From positions 452,617 through 516,616 of the forward strand of contig NZ_MAYN01000008.1 of NCBI RefSeq assembly GCF_001691555.1: a stretch of DNA of 64,000 nucleotides, read 5' to 3'. Source of the DNA: Pantoea eucrina. Its GTDB lineage: Bacteria; Pseudomonadota; Gammaproteobacteria; Enterobacterales; Enterobacteriaceae. The position numbers and the translations under genes were made by a program. Under the pieces are notes generated by a model. The model had not been told where the DNA came from. It did not search any database and worked only from the letters and a program-made list of their open reading frames with translations. This document shows, one piece after another, positions 48,332-60,272 of the stretch (position 1 is its first letter; every line of letters starts with the position of its first letter).

Positions 48332-48548
48332 AACAAGCCTTTCTCCTGTAAGTAGCGGCATCAACATCATACCCTGGCTTTTTCCGGTGAGCTGGCCTGC
48401 TTTGTGCGAAAAAACAGCGAAAAAGCGTCGGCTGGGTATCTTATTTGTCAGAAAATAGTGCGCAGACTTGCACTTGTGTAGCAGGGCAAATACAGTTAGA
48501 GGATAAAGTTTGCCGTGGTGGCAAGGTATTGGAACAACAGAGAATACA

Positions 48549-49559
48549 ATGATGCAGGATTTGCGTCTGATATTAATCGTTGTTGGCGCGATCGCCATAA
48601 TAGCGCTGCTTCTTCACGGACTGTGGACCAGTCGTAAAGAGCGTTCGTCTGTATTTCGCGATCGCCCGCACAAACGTCTCAAACAGCGCGATGACGCGGA
48701 TGACGATCTGCTGAGTGATGAAGAGGATGGCGTGGGTGAAGTGCGCGTGCATCGTCAGCATGACGACAGTGATGCACCTGTATTCACCGCGCCGCCAGCA
48801 AAACCGGCTGCACCGCGTGCGCCGGAGCCGGCACGCCAGCCTTTTGCACAACATGAAACCCCGCTGACGGGCGACCCGCTGCTGGACAGCAAGCCTGCGC
48901 CGCAACAGCCTGTTTCTCCGGAGCCTGTGCCACAACCTGTTCCACAGCAGCCTGCGCCGCAGCCGGTAGTGAAACCGCAGCCTGCACCGGTACAGCCCGA
49001 TCCGCTCCTGGATAACGAACCGCACCCGGCAATACAGCCTGTGCCGGAATTCACCCCCGCACCTGAGCCTGAAGCAGTACATGAGCCTGAGGCGGCGCCA
49101 GCGCCACAGGAAACGGCATCGCAGCCTGCTGCTCCGGGCAGTAAAAAAGAGACGGTTCTGGTTCTGCACGTGGCCGCTCATGCAGGCGGGGCGCTGAATG
49201 GTGAAGCGCTGCTGCAGGGCGTATTACAGGCAGGTTTCCAGTTTGGCGAGATGAATATTTTCCATCGTCATCTGAGCCCGGCCGGCAGCGGTCCTGTTCT
49301 GTTCAGCCTGGCTAACATGGTGAAACCGGGATCTTTTAACCCTGACACAATGGGTGATTTTACCACGCCAGGCGTCTCTATGTTTATGATGGTGCCATCC
49401 TACGGCGATGCGCATCAGAACTTTAAACTGATGCTGCAGTCAGCCCAGCGTATTGCTGATGACGTCGGCGGTGTGGTGCTCGATGATGAGCGCCGTATGA
49501 TGACGCCGCAGAAGCTTGAGACTTACAAAGCCCGCATTCGCGAGGTTACGGGCGGCTAA
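48549..49559 (+). CDS. zipA: ZipA, cell division protein
   Basis: 336 residues (E. coli 328). Starts at [18 protein letters not shown], the N-terminal membrane anchor (about 5-26). A charged segment ([18 protein letters not shown]) is followed by a long Pro/Gln/Glu-rich linker (about 75-205) and the C-terminal FtsZ-binding domain (about 210-336: [44 protein letters not shown]). It tethers FtsZ filaments to the inner membrane at the septum. Pro-rich [12 protein letters not shown] runs make the linker compositionally repetitive. Confidence 0.95.
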   Translation: MMQDLRLILIVVGAIAIIALLLHGLWTSRKERSSVFRDRPHKRLKQRDDADDDLLSDEEDGVGEVRVHRQHDDSDAPVFTAPPAKPAAPRAPEPARQPFAQHETPLTGDPLLDSKPAPQQPVSPEPVPQPVPQQPAPQPVVKPQPAPVQPDPLLDNEPHPAIQPVPEFTPAPEPEAVHEPEAAPAPQETASQPAAPGSKKETVLVLHVAAHAGGALNGEALLQGVLQAGFQFGEMNIFHRHLSPAGSGPVLFSLANMVKPGSFNPDTMGDFTTPGVSMFMMVPSYGDAHQNFKLMLQSAQRIADDVGGVVLDDERRMMTPQKLETYKARIREVTGG

Positions 49560-49605
49560 CCGCTACGGCAGTATCACATGTTCACGCCCGCAACCTGCAG
49601 CGTGA

Positions 49606-51678
<2,073 letters not shown>

Positions 51679-51679
51679 G

Positions 51680-51904
51680 ATGGATAAACAGCAGCTGCTG
51701 GCCATCGCCAGCACGGTGATGCCATTTGGTAAATATCAGGGGCGGCTGCTGATCGATCTGCCGGAAGCGTATCTGCTCTGGTTTGCACGTAAAAACGCGT
51801 TCCCGGCAGGTACGCTGGGTGAGCTGATGCAGCTTACGCTGGCCATTAAAATTGAGGGTTTGCAGGGACTGGTCACACCGCTCAGGCGAACCCCAAATAA
51901 ATAA
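51680..51904 (+). CDS. ypeB: YpeB, DUF3820 protein
   Basis: 74 residues (E. coli 72). DUF3820 family: MPFGKYQGRLLIDLPEAYL and WFARK are the hallmarks, also found in the quorum-sensing-modulated DUF. The function of YpeB is unknown. It follows ligA after one base and precedes a strong terminator, which fits a ligA-ypeB unit as in E. coli. The fold is expected to be a small beta-rich nucleic-acid-associated domain; I did not test this. Confidence 0.9.
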   Translation: MDKQQLLAIASTVMPFGKYQGRLLIDLPEAYLLWFARKNAFPAGTLGELMQLTLAIKIEGLQGLVTPLRRTPNK

Positions 51905-51928
51905 GCCCGCTTGCGCGGGCTTTTTATT
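51902..51928. terminator. Terminator between ypeB and yfeH
   Basis: TAAGCCCGC-TT-GCGCGGGCTTTTTAT: GC-rich stem with a T-run on the + strand, and a short A-run to serve the converging gene. Confidence 0.88.
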
Positions 51929-52925
51929 ACGATTTCTGCGCTTCTGGCTGCTGCGCCAGCTGCTTTTCATTCCCTGCTTTATAGCGCTGAGCAATGAACG
52001 AACAGATCATCAGCTGTACCTGATGAAAGATCATCAGCGGCAGGACAATAATACCCACCGCGCTGGCCGGGAAAAGAATGTTCGCCATCGGCACACCGTT
52101 CGCGAGGCTCTTTTTTGAACCGCAAAACAGCACCACGATTTCATCAGCCCGGCTGAAACCAAACAGTCGTGAAGCACCGATATTGATTGCCAGAGCAATC
52201 AGCAGCAGCAGCAGGCTGCCCGCCAGGATCCACAGCAGGGTATCCACACCGACGCGATGCCAGATGCCATTCACAACCGCTTCGCTGAATGCGGAGTAGA
52301 CAACCAGCAGAATTGAGGTTTGATCGGTTTTGCCAATCAGGCTGCGATGCTTTTCCACCCAGCCGCCAATCCAGCGGCGGGAGAGGTGACCAATAACAAA
52401 CGGCACCAGCAGCTGCATCATAATCTTACCAATCTGCTCCAGACCGTTGCTCGGTGCCGCACTGTGGACGTTCATCACCAGATTGACCAGTAAGGGAGAG
52501 ATGAACACGCCCAGCAGGCTGGACGCTGACGCAGCACAGACCGCAGCCGCGACATTGCCGCCCGCCATAGAGGTAAAGGCAATAGATGACTGCACGGTGG
52601 CAGGCAGAATGCAGAGGTAGAGAAAGCCGGTATAAATTTCAGGCCCGACATTAACCGGGTGCCACCAGACCAGCAGCAGTCCCAGCGCCGGAAAAATCAC
52701 AAACGTACTGCACATAATCCACAGGTGCAGACGCCAGTGGCTGCTGCCGGCAATAATCTTTTCACGCGACAGTTTGGCACCGTGCATGAAGAAGAGCAGG
52801 GCGATAGCGGCCGTAGTGAGGTATTCGAAGAAGTCGACAAAACCGCCGCGCGCCGGCAGAAAGCTGGCCAGCAGCACGGTAATGATGAGTTTAATCATCA
52901 TGGGATCGAGTCGTAAAAAGCCCAT
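51927..52925 (-). CDS. yfeH: YfeH, bile acid:sodium symporter-family protein
   Basis: 332 residues, the same as E. coli YfeH. Ten hydrophobic segments of the SBF-like (BASS) fold. Conserved: FMHGAKLSREKIIAG, LYLCILPATVQSSIAFTSMAGGN (the crossing region), FCGSKKSLANGVPMANI. The transported compound is unknown; plant and bacterial relatives carry organic anions with sodium. Divergent from the LysR-type gene yfeR (99 bp between starts), which probably controls it, as in E. coli. Confidence 0.93.
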   Translation of the reverse strand: MGFLRLDPMMIKLIITVLLASFLPARGGFVDFFEYLTTAAIALLFFMHGAKLSREKIIAGSSHWRLHLWIMCSTFVIFPALGLLLVWWHPVNVGPEIYTGFLYLCILPATVQSSIAFTSMAGGNVAAAVCAASASSLLGVFISPLLVNLVMNVHSAAPSNGLEQIGKIMMQLLVPFVIGHLSRRWIGGWVEKHRSLIGKTDQTSILLVVYSAFSEAVVNGIWHRVGVDTLLWILAGSLLLLLIALAINIGASRLFGFSRADEIVVLFCGSKKSLANGVPMANILFPASAVGIIVLPLMIFHQVQLMICSFIAQRYKAGNEKQLAQQPEAQKS

Positions 52926-53024
52926 TGTTAATGTCCGGTTAAAAGAAAAAGTCTGGCAGAGATTGTGCGTCAGGTACGTTTAGAAATAAAATTGATTTAT
53001 TGCATTAATATATGAGCATAATCG

Positions 53025-53945
53025 ATGAATTATACGTTACGTCAGCTGCGAACCTTTGTCGCGGTTGCCCGTCAGAGAAGCTTCAGTCAGGCGGGACAGC
53101 TGATAGGGTTAAGTCAGTCGGCGGTCAGCCACAGTGTGAAAGAGCTGGAGGCGGAAATAGGCGTGCGCCTGCTGGACCGGACAACGCGTGAGGTACTGCT
53201 GACCGGGGCAGGGCAGCAGCTGGCAACCCGGCTGACGCGCCTGCTGGAAGAGCTGAATACTACGCTGCTGGATGTACGCAGTTACGGCGAGCAGCGCAGC
53301 GGCACCGTGCGGGTCGCAGCCAGCCAGACGCCGTCTGCGCATCTGATGCCGCAATGTCTGGCCAGCACGCAGCAGCACTATCCCGATATCCGCGTGATCC
53401 TGCACGACAGGGTGCAGCAGGCGGTGCTGCAAAGCGTGCGCAATGCAGAAGTTGATTTTGGCATTGTGATTGGCCCACTGGGTGACGCAGAGTTTGATGC
53501 CGAAGAGATCCTGCAGGAGCCTTTTCTGCTGCTGTGTCACCAGAATGACGCGCTGGCGCAAACAGAGACAGTGACCTGGGCGATGCTGACAGATCGCAAT
53601 ATGGTATTGCAGGATTATGCATCAGGCAGCCGGATGCTGGTTGATGCGATATTGCAGCAGCTGGCAATCGGCGTGAATGTCGTACAGGAGATTGGTCATC
53701 CGGCTACGCTCTACCCGATGGTGGAAGCGGGCATCGGCATCAGTATTTTACCGGCCCTGGCGCTGCCGCTGCCTTCAGGACGTAAACTGGTGGTACGCCG
53801 GCTTTATCCGGAGATGAACCGTAGCCTGATGCTGATCAAACGTAAAAACCGTTCGCTTACGCCAGCTGCTGAAGCGGTCTGGCAGGAGGTGCGCCAGCAG
53901 GCAGCGCTGCTGACGCACAATCGCTCACTCTACCCGGCGTTTTAG
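53025..53945 (+). CDS. yfeR: YfeR, LysR-type regulator
   Basis: 306 residues (E. coli 308). N-terminal winged helix (about 1-60: [43 protein letters not shown]) and a substrate-binding LysR domain (about 90-295). In Salmonella and E. coli YfeR controls the adjacent divergently transcribed yfeH, in response to osmolarity. It ends in an overlap of 4 bp with the convergent FlxA-like gene. Confidence 0.92.
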   Translation: MNYTLRQLRTFVAVARQRSFSQAGQLIGLSQSAVSHSVKELEAEIGVRLLDRTTREVLLTGAGQQLATRLTRLLEELNTTLLDVRSYGEQRSGTVRVAASQTPSAHLMPQCLASTQQHYPDIRVILHDRVQQAVLQSVRNAEVDFGIVIGPLGDAEFDAEEILQEPFLLLCHQNDALAQTETVTWAMLTDRNMVLQDYASGSRMLVDAILQQLAIGVNVVQEIGHPATLYPMVEAGIGISILPALALPLPSGRKLVVRRLYPEMNRSLMLIKRKNRSLTPAAEAVWQEVRQQAALLTHNRSLYPAF

Positions 53946-54277
53946 ATATAGACGTCGAGCTGATTGTCTTGCGTTGGCCGGTTGATGCCGTCGGCTCTGG
54001 CACTGGCCGGCTGTTCAGTTTGCTGCTGCTGCTCTGCTTTTTCCGCTTCGCGTTGCTGGATCTGAGCAATCTGTGCATACAGCATCTGAATCTGGCTCTC
54101 CAGCATCTGCTGCTGTTCTGATTTTTGCTCCTGCGTCAGCGTGTGATCGTCTGCCAGAGATTTAAGCTGGCTGGTAATCGCGGCGATCTGTTTATTAATC
54201 CCGGCAATCTCGGAGGCTGCTCCGCCCCCGCTGCTGCCACCTGTTCCGATGCTGCTGATACCTGATATTGCTGTCAT
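53942..54277 (-). CDS. FlxA-like coiled-coil protein
   Basis: 111 residues, starting at [10 protein letters not shown] with AAGGAG 9 bases upstream. A Gly/Ser-rich head ([14 protein letters not shown]) leads into a long Gln/Glu-rich coiled coil (about 25-95) of the FlxA-like family: [21 protein letters not shown] and [21 protein letters not shown]. coli FlxA is a Qin-prophage, FliA-controlled protein of unknown function. No flagellar gene is nearby here. The tail is compositionally biased (QQQQTEQP). Confidence 0.8.
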   Translation of the reverse strand: MTAISGISSIGTGGSSGGGAASEIAGINKQIAAITSQLKSLADDHTLTQEQKSEQQQMLESQIQMLYAQIAQIQQREAEKAEQQQQTEQPASARADGINRPTQDNQLDVYI

Positions 54278-54367
54278 GATTTTCTCCTTGCCATAGACCC
54301 TGAAGGTTATCGGCAGCAGCAGCAAAGGCTTCAGGTGTGCCGCCCGGATGTTGAGGCCGCGCTGATT

Positions 54368-54533
54368 TCAGGGCCGCATGAATGCGGCCCCTGCGTATCA
54401 TGAAACCGCAGGGGCGGCATTAATGCCGCCCTGGGTCGGGTATATCGCATAAAACAGGGCCGCATTAATGCCGCCCCTGCAGGTGCGATCAGCGTGGTTT
54501 GTTTGCAGGGGCGTCATTAATGGCGCCCGGATG
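54368..54533. repeat. Cluster of GC-rich palindromes related to the array at 11.9 kb
   Basis: At least four palindromes with the same layout but different stems: GGGCCGCAT-GA-ATGCGGCCC (54371-54390), GGGCGGCATTAATGCCGCCC (from 54412), GGGCCGCATTAATGCCGCCC (imperfect, from 54458) and GGGGCGTCATTAATGGCGCCC (imperfect, from 54509). They sit between the FlxA-like gene and the tRNA operon. Each keeps CAT and ATG around the centre while the outer stem differs. Confidence 0.82.
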
Positions 54534-54554
54534 CTGATGACGCCCGAAAGAAAC

Positions 54555-54582
54555 AAAAAAAGCGCCCATAGGGCGCTTTTTT
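54555..54582 (-). terminator. Terminator of the tRNA-Val/Lys operon
   Basis: AAAAAAGCGCCC-ATA-GGGCGCTTTTTT: perfect stem with T-runs on both strands, just downstream of the tRNA-Lys gene. Confidence 0.92.
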
Positions 54583-54589
54583 CTGAATT

Positions 54590-54665
54590 TGGTGGGTCGT
54601 GCAGGATTCGAACCTGCGACCAATTGATTAAAAGTCAACTGCTCTACCAACTGAGCTAACGACCC
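54590..54665 (-). tRNA. tRNA-Lys (anticodon TTT)
   Basis: 76 nt on the - strand, starting GGGTCGTTAGCTCAG and ending with an encoded CCA. Anticodon TTT in GACTTTTAA. T-loop GGTTCGAAT is canonical. Last gene of the operon, equivalent to lysV in E. coli. Confidence 0.97.
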
Positions 54666-54669
54666 GAAG

Positions 54670-54745
54670 TGGTGGGTGATGACGGGTTCGAACCGCCGAC
54701 CCCCTCCTTGTAAGGGAGATGCTCTACCAACTGAGCTAATCACCC
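54670..54745 (-). tRNA. tRNA-Val (anticodon TAC), copy 3
   Basis: 76 nt, GGGTGATTAGCTCAGTTG at the 5' end, anticodon TAC in CCTTACAAG, encoded CCA. Identical in sequence to the other two copies. 4 bp from tRNA-Lys. Confidence 0.97.
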
Positions 54746-54783
54746 ACTTCGGTACTTCTTTAACAGGCTGCCTGACTAAGATA

Positions 54784-54859
54784 TGGTGGGTGATGACGGG
54801 TTCGAACCGCCGACCCCCTCCTTGTAAGGGAGATGCTCTACCAACTGAGCTAATCACCC
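54784..54859 (-). tRNA. tRNA-Val (anticodon TAC), copy 2
   Basis: Same 76-nt sequence as the neighbouring copies; encoded CCA. The spacer to the next copy differs in sequence, so the tRNA bodies are conserved while the gaps drift. Confidence 0.97.
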
Positions 54860-54904
54860 ATATCTTATCTCTTACTACCTGTTCACTGCGGGCCACCTTA
54901 AGAG

Positions 54905-54980
54905 TGGTGGGTGATGACGGGTTCGAACCGCCGACCCCCTCCTTGTAAGGGAGATGCTCTACCAACTGAGCTAATCACCC
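54905..54980 (-). tRNA. tRNA-Val (anticodon TAC), copy 1
   Basis: First gene of the operon; same sequence as the other two tRNA-Val copies. A strong promoter lies just upstream. The set Val-Val-Val-Lys corresponds to valU-valX-valY-lysV of E. coli. Confidence 0.97.
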
Positions 54981-54997
54981 CCGCTGTGTGGAGTCGC

Positions 54998-55025
54998 ATT
55001 ATAGGGATCCTTCGAAGTGAGTCAA
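54998..55025 (-). promoter_or_regulatory. Promoter of the tRNA-Val/Lys operon
   Basis: On the - strand TTGACT (55020-55025), a 16-bp spacer, TATAAT (54998-55003), then GCGACTCC, a GC-rich discriminator typical of stringently controlled stable-RNA promoters. Confidence 0.82.
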
Positions 55026-55253
55026 CGCTTTTTAAAATTAAAATGTTCGTTCGCTTTAAAAATAGTCACCCTGAAGGGGTTTTAGCCAATGTGCTGGTTT
55101 TATTAGCAGAAAAAGCCATTTGCGCGGCGGCAGGGGCGGTGAGAGTGATTGAGGAATCATCCCCACCTGCTAGAATGTGCGCACTGTTTTTTCGCGTTAA
55201 CCTGTTTTTTTGTCATCCAGACAAGGAAACCTGCGCATCTAAGGCAATGCTGA

Positions 55254-56675
55254 ATGAAAATTAAAACCCGCTTCGCCCCCAGCCCGACCGGCTACCTGCA
55301 CGTTGGAGGCGCCCGCACCGCGCTTTACTCCTGGCTTTTCGCACGTCATTACGAAGGCGAGTTTGTCCTGCGTATTGAGGATACCGACCTGGAGCGCTCC
55401 ACGCCGGAAGCGATTGAAGCCATCATGGATGGCATGAACTGGCTGAGTCTTGACTGGGATGAAGGCCCTTATTATCAGACCAAACGGTTTGACCGCTATA
55501 ACCACGTCATTGATGAAATGCTGGAAGCGGGCACCGCCTATAAGTGCTACTGCTCCCGAGAGCGCCTCGATGCACTGCGTGAAGAGCAGATGGCTAACGG
55601 CGAGAAGCCACGCTATGACGGTCGCTGCCGCGACAGCCATGAACATCACGCCGCTGATGAACCCTGCGTGGTGCGCTTCCGTAATCCGCAGGATGGCTCC
55701 GTCATTTTTGACGATCAGATCCGCGGCCCGATTGAATTCAGCAATCAGGAGCTGGACGATCTGATCATCCGTCGTACCGATGGTTCGCCTACCTACAACT
55801 TCTGTGTAGTGGTGGATGACTGGGACATGGGGATCACGCACGTTATCCGTGGTGAAGATCACATTAATAACACCCCGCGTCAGATCAACATTCTGAAGGC
55901 GATTGGCGCGCAGGTTCCTGTTTACGCGCACGTCTCAATGATTCTCGGGGATGATGGCAAAAAACTCTCCAAGCGTCACGGCGCAGTAGGCGTCATGCAG
56001 TATCGCGACGATGGCTATCTGCCGGAAGCGCTGCTTAACTACCTGGTTCGCCTGGGCTGGTCACATGGCGATCAGGAGATCTTTAGCATCCCTGAGATGA
56101 AATCACTGTTTACGCTGGATGCGGTCAGCAAATCAGCCAGCGCTTTCAACACTGAAAAGCTGCAGTGGCTGAACCACCACTATATTACGACGCTGCCGCC
56201 TGAGTATGTGGCAACGCATCTGCAGTGGCACATTGAACAGCAGCAGATCGATACCCGTACCGGACCCGAGCTGGCAAAACTGGTGACGCTGCTGGGCGAC
56301 CGCTGCAAAACGCTGGTGGAGATTGCCGCCTCATGCCGCTACTTCTATGAAGAGTTTGATGCTTTTGATGCCGATGCCGCGAAGAAACATCTGCGCCCGG
56401 TTGCGCGTCAGCCGCTGGAGCAGGTCCGCGATAAGCTGGCTGCCCTGAGCGACAGTGACTGGAATGCAGAGCAGATTCACCATGCGATTCAGAGCGCGGC
56501 GGATGAACTTGAGCTGGGGATGGGTAAAGTGGGCATGCCGCTGCGTGTCGCCGTTACCGGAGCAGGGCAGTCGCCGGCGCTGGATGTCACCGTTGAAGCA
56601 ATTGGCCGCAGCCGCAGCGTAGCGCGTATTGATAAAGCGCTGGCATTTATTGCTGAGCGCGAAGCTAACGCCTGA
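55254..56675 (+). CDS. gltX: GltX, glutamyl-tRNA synthetase
   Basis: 473 residues (E. coli 471). Class I synthetase charging tRNA-Glu. The HIGH motif reads HVGG in [24 protein letters not shown] reads KLSKR in [13 protein letters not shown] (near 240). A zinc site is seen at Cys-x-Cys (YKCYCSRE) and CRDSHEH (near 98-130). AAGG lies 9 bases before the ATG. Convergent with yfeC, with a shared terminator. Confidence 0.97.
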   Translation: MKIKTRFAPSPTGYLHVGGARTALYSWLFARHYEGEFVLRIEDTDLERSTPEAIEAIMDGMNWLSLDWDEGPYYQTKRFDRYNHVIDEMLEAGTAYKCYCSRERLDALREEQMANGEKPRYDGRCRDSHEHHAADEPCVVRFRNPQDGSVIFDDQIRGPIEFSNQELDDLIIRRTDGSPTYNFCVVVDDWDMGITHVIRGEDHINNTPRQINILKAIGAQVPVYAHVSMILGDDGKKLSKRHGAVGVMQYRDDGYLPEALLNYLVRLGWSHGDQEIFSIPEMKSLFTLDAVSKSASAFNTEKLQWLNHHYITTLPPEYVATHLQWHIEQQQIDTRTGPELAKLVTLLGDRCKTLVEIAASCRYFYEEFDAFDADAAKKHLRPVARQPLEQVRDKLAALSDSDWNAEQIHHAIQSAADELELGMGKVGMPLRVAVTGAGQSPALDVTVEAIGRSRSVARIDKALAFIAEREANA

Positions 56676-56720
56676 CAGTTTATCGCTCTCGCTCGCTGCG
56701 GGAGCGTTATCGGGCACAAC

Positions 56721-56754
56721 AAAAAAGCCGGAAGCAGCTGCCTCCGGCTTTTTT
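56721..56754. terminator. Bidirectional terminator between gltX and yfeC
   Basis: AAAAAAGCCGGAAGCAGC-TGCCTCCGGCTTTTTTAT; a stem with runs of A and T on the two sides. Confidence 0.88.
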
Positions 56755-57106
56755 ATGCATCCTGAATACCCAGCCTTTCCAGTACACCGCGGATCCCTTC
56801 ACGCAGTAAAAGGGCGGCGAGCTGGTCCTGTTCTGTCGGCGTCATTTGCTGGACAGAATTTATTAATAACGCAGGTAACGTATTCTGCTGGGCGGCGTAA
56901 TTTGCGGCCGGTTCACTGGCGTGGCGGGTGGACTGAATAAAGCTTTTCACCCGCTCATCGATATGGATCAAACGCGCTTTGCCGCCCTGTACACCGGGCT
57001 TAGGCGTAGTGGTCCAGTTTTCGCGTTTGATCCATTTGTTCACCGTCTGCCGACTGTAGCCCGTTTCAAGCGCGAGCTCTTCGGGGGTTAGCCATTCCTT
57101 TTTCAC
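56753..57106 (-). CDS. yfeC: YfeC, DUF1323 DNA-binding protein
   Basis: 117 residues from a GTG start (E. coli about 114-119). The N-terminus is a MerR/excisionase-like helix-turn-helix: LTPEELALETGYSRQTVNKW, then IKRENW, KPGVQGGKARLIHIDE. The second half is a less conserved helical region. In E. coli it is a putative DNA-binding protein that controls biofilm-related exopolysaccharide or DNA release; the target here is unknown. E. coli has a paralogue, yfeD, next to it; that is absent here. Confidence 0.88.
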   Translation of the reverse strand: MKKEWLTPEELALETGYSRQTVNKWIKRENWTTTPKPGVQGGKARLIHIDERVKSFIQSTRHASEPAANYAAQQNTLPALLINSVQQMTPTEQDQLAALLLREGIRGVLERLGIQDA

Positions 57107-57216
57107 GATGCTGTCCCTGTTGAATACATTAGCTCTACATATTACAACAAAACGTTACTGGGAAAAGTAATCCGGACAGAAAATGCTTTTTACGACCAAT
57201 AAAAGACATTAATAGG

Positions 57217-58005
57217 TTACGAGGCTTCGCGTGCAACCGCCTGTTCAGGACGGAAGGCCAGAAAATAGGTCAGACCGACGAAGATGGCTCCCCCTACGGC
57301 GTTGCCGAGGAACACGGCAATAACGTTAGGCGCAAACTCGACCCAGCTCATTTGACCCGCAAAGATAGCCGCCGGCACAATAAACATGTTCGCTACGACG
57401 TGCTGGAAACCAATGGCAACGAACGCCATCACCGGGAACCACATTCCCATGATCTTGCCCACCATATCTTTACTGGCAAACGCCAGCCACACGGCCAGGC
57501 AGACCAGCCAGTTGCAGCCCACACCAGAGATAAAGGCATGCAGGAAATCGGCGCTGACTTTAGCGTGTGCAATGGCAACGGTTTTTTTCAGGTAATCGCC
57601 TTCCGTCATGCCCAGCATATGCCCAAAGAACCACGCAACGGCCACGCTGCCGATAAAGTTCGCAAGCGTAACCCAGAACCAGTTACGCAGTACGCTCAGG
57701 CCGCTGATGCGGCGGGCAAACCACGCCACCGGCAGCGTCATCATATTGCCCGTCAGCAGCTCACCGCCGGCCAGCACGGTCAGAATCAGACCCACCGGGA
57801 ACACGGCGGCCCCCAGGAAGCTGGAGAATGAGCCCCATTCGGCAGGCAGCTGGTTAATGACGTGCAGATCCAGCAGGAAGCCGGTAGCAATAAAGGCACC
57901 AGCCATAAAGCCAAGGATTAATAGGGTTGAAACGGGCAGACGGCTTTTAGCCACGCCAGCCTGAATCGCCAGCTGGGCGATCTCTTTGGGAGTATGTAGC
58001 GACAT
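57217..58005 (-). CDS. Formate/nitrite transporter (FNT) family channel
   Basis: 262 residues. Six membrane helices of the FocA/NirC fold; family hallmarks are GGELLTGNMM, NFWVTLANFIGS-like (NWFWVTLANFIGS) and the His-containing IGFQHVVANMF (the conserved central His of the pore). It forms a pentamer that passes small monovalent anions such as formate, nitrite or hydrosulfide. The closest member cannot be settled; it is not clearly FocA or NirC and has no pfl or nir gene nearby. A 343-bp spacer separates it from the tRNA-Ala genes. Confidence 0.88.
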   Translation of the reverse strand: MSLHTPKEIAQLAIQAGVAKSRLPVSTLLILGFMAGAFIATGFLLDLHVINQLPAEWGSFSSFLGAAVFPVGLILTVLAGGELLTGNMMTLPVAWFARRISGLSVLRNWFWVTLANFIGSVAVAWFFGHMLGMTEGDYLKKTVAIAHAKVSADFLHAFISGVGCNWLVCLAVWLAFASKDMVGKIMGMWFPVMAFVAIGFQHVVANMFIVPAAIFAGQMSWVEFAPNVIAVFLGNAVGGAIFVGLTYFLAFRPEQAVAREAS

Positions 58006-58282
58006 AATTCTCTTTTTCTTTTATTAAATAATGGGATGGTTTTTTCCGGTTATTAAGGTGCTTACCCTGGCAGGTTAACCGGTTAATTAGCGTGCGAAGT
58101 TTTACACGGACCATTAACGAAAACAAGCCTGGCGCTAACATCTTTAACCTGAATGTAACCGGCCAGCGCGCTGCTTTTCGGGCACAACAGAGAGGCAGAG
58201 AGAATGAAGGGTGAAAAAAAGGTCAGCACAACACGGGTTTGCCGTCTTTTTCAGCGATTGAACACAGAACGAGAATTTGCCG

Positions 58283-58311
58283 TTGACACACTCAAGGCGG
58301 TTTCATATTAT
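58283..58311 (+). promoter_or_regulatory. Promoter of the tRNA-Ala genes
   Basis: TTGACA (58283-58288), a 17-bp spacer, TATTAT (58306-58311), followed by a GC-rich discriminator (GCCGTCCG). The first tRNA-Ala begins 37 bp later. Confidence 0.88.
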
Positions 58312-58348
58312 GCCGTCCGTCGGGTCTGCCCGGCAGTTTTTTCGGTAC

Positions 58349-58424
<76 letters not shown>

Positions 58425-58467
58425 AACCGCGCCCAACGGTTTGCACCGAAAAAATGATTCCAGATGT

Positions 58468-58543
<76 letters not shown>

Positions 58544-59011
58544 ATCATATTTTACTCTTCAAAATCAAGAGCTTATAAGGTTAGGAGCGAGTGCCTTTAC
58601 TCCGAAACTGCCATAGTGTTGTTGTAGCGATTTGTGAGAATAAAATTCCTGCGGCCTGAAGTTAAGTAGCTCGAACAGGTATCGGTTTCTAACTCGAAGG
58701 CTAATGACGTGCCACCGTTTTTAAACACCTCTCTCAAAACTTTCTTCGTTCCACACTTAGCGCGGTGTTCCGTAATGCCATGTCGCGAGACAGTACAGGA
58801 AATAAACAGGCTATAGATGGGAATCCTAACCAGATCGGAAAAGCATCTGGCTCTGCTACGGTTTCAGCCACCGGACTAAAACGGCTACCTGATAAGAGAA
58901 TAAGTGAAAGCAGAACATAGATGACGCCTATGGCGCTGATCGGTTAATACCCCATCACGGCGCTAATGATACCTATACGCTAAAAACAGGCTATACAAAA
59001 TCTACCCATAC
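58544..59011. other. Island DNA without a recognisable gene
   Basis: 468 bp between the tRNA and the HNH gene. Both strands are broken by stops in every frame. Two related strings (AAACAGGCTATAGATG near 58806 and AAACAGGCTATACAAA near 58986) look like a weak direct repeat. It may be decayed coding sequence or a spacer. Confidence 0.45.
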
Positions 59012-59845
59012 TTATGCCCCGATTGCGCCAGACGACACCGGACATTTCTGGCCTGACCACTCATCATACCAGTCTTTGTAATTATATGAATCATCGTAAC
59101 CGATAAGCGCTATCACCAAGTCCACAATCATGTGCTCAAGATCATTAGCCACAGCAGCGCCTTGTATAGTTCGAACTATTGTGCCTCCTGTATTTGGCCC
59201 CTCAGGTTCTAGCCTTAGGCGGTGCCATTGGTAACGAGTTGATATTACATCGCTTAAAAACTCATGTGGGCTTTGTGACTCGAAGCACTTGTTTTGGTAG
59301 TAGTCGAGTAGCCCGATTAGTATTCCTTGTAGGCCAATTATGTACGCCTCGTTTGCCTCAACCATAGAGGCGGTTGAACCTCTATCCCATCCCTCTGTAG
59401 AGTTAGATAGCAGTACTTTTTTAACCAGCGGTAACGAGTCAATGTAGTCGTATAATCCATCTCGGTTCGATGGCACCCGTAAGCTTTGTTCCGTGTAATG
59501 CTTGGTGGTGCGATAAGTATGATTGTTGCCAGACATCATGCTCACTGCTAGCTCGTCTGCACTATCGCGCCGCGCTTTAACGCGAGTTAGCCAGTCATCA
59601 CGGTATTGCCTTACGACTGTCTCTGTAAGTTGTTTGCTAAAGCCGCCCCGTATCTGAGTGTCGTTATGGCAGATGAGGCAAAGCACCGATAGATTGTCCG
59701 GAACATTGTTGCTTGGGTCTTCGTCGATATGATGAATCTGAATGGGTTTGCCAGGATCTCTACAAACGCAACACGTTTTATCTGACTCGAATAGAATAGA
59801 TGCTGATAAGTCGGCGGGTATAGGTATGCGTACCTTCTTTTGCAT
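59012..59845 (-). CDS. HNH-endonuclease-like protein of the island
   Basis: 277 residues from ATG 59845 (AAGGA 9 bases upstream); ATG 59884 would add 13 residues but has no ribosome site. The first 65 residues form a zinc-bound HNH/beta-beta-alpha-metal module: CCVC (25-28), IQIHHID (His38/His39), PDNLSVLCLICHND with a second CxxC (56-59). The remaining 200 residues have no family I recognise; they look helical, with YEWSGQK-like ends. HNH modules cut DNA or RNA. Given the island setting, a defence or toxin role is possible, but this is inference. Confidence 0.75.
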   Translation of the reverse strand: MQKKVRIPIPADLSASILFESDKTCCVCRDPGKPIQIHHIDEDPSNNVPDNLSVLCLICHNDTQIRGGFSKQLTETVVRQYRDDWLTRVKARRDSADELAVSMMSGNNHTYRTTKHYTEQSLRVPSNRDGLYDYIDSLPLVKKVLLSNSTEGWDRGSTASMVEANEAYIIGLQGILIGLLDYYQNKCFESQSPHEFLSDVISTRYQWHRLRLEPEGPNTGGTIVRTIQGAAVANDLEHMIVDLVIALIGYDDSYNYKDWYDEWSGQKCPVSSGAIGA

Positions 59846-60272
59846 GTGGTCAATCCTTGAATCAACTGGTCTAGCGACGCTCATTTTTTTACAGGGGTAT
59901 GCCTTTTGAAGCGCATCAACAATTAGTATGCTTACGTCATTCTACAAGCTCAACGTCAGTCAGGTAAATTGCATTACTGATGCTCTAGTAGCTACCAGCC
60001 ATGCTCTCGCAAGGGTACACGGTTATCCTGATAAGGCGTGATCACTCTGGATATTCAATGAAGTTGCTACGCTCCGCTTGTTGTTAGTACCACCAACGGG
60101 CTTTATGGCTATTATTGTCTAAAATAACGTTAATTTAACTTATTTTTTTATAATCATGTCTAAATCAAGCTAATGACGGCAAAATCACCTTTTAAACGTT
60201 ATTTTCTAGTAAATATTGTATTTATCGAGATAAAAATAGTAATTTATTGAGAAAATCACAAAGGAGGTGATT
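59846..60272. other. AT-rich spacer between the HNH and CoiA-like genes
   Basis: About 430 bp, strongly AT-rich, between two divergently transcribed genes. TATAAT at 60149-60154 could be a -10 box for the rightward gene but lacks a good -35. No repeat or RNA gene recognised. Confidence 0.45.

Noticed and set aside
47573-48598. 341-residue version of cysZ
   Set aside because: It would overlap the divergent zipA start; the conserved protein begins at 48331 with a good ribosome site.
54489-54980. Long open frames across the tRNA-Val genes
   Set aside because: They are artefacts of repeated tRNA sequence; the tRNA genes explain the region.
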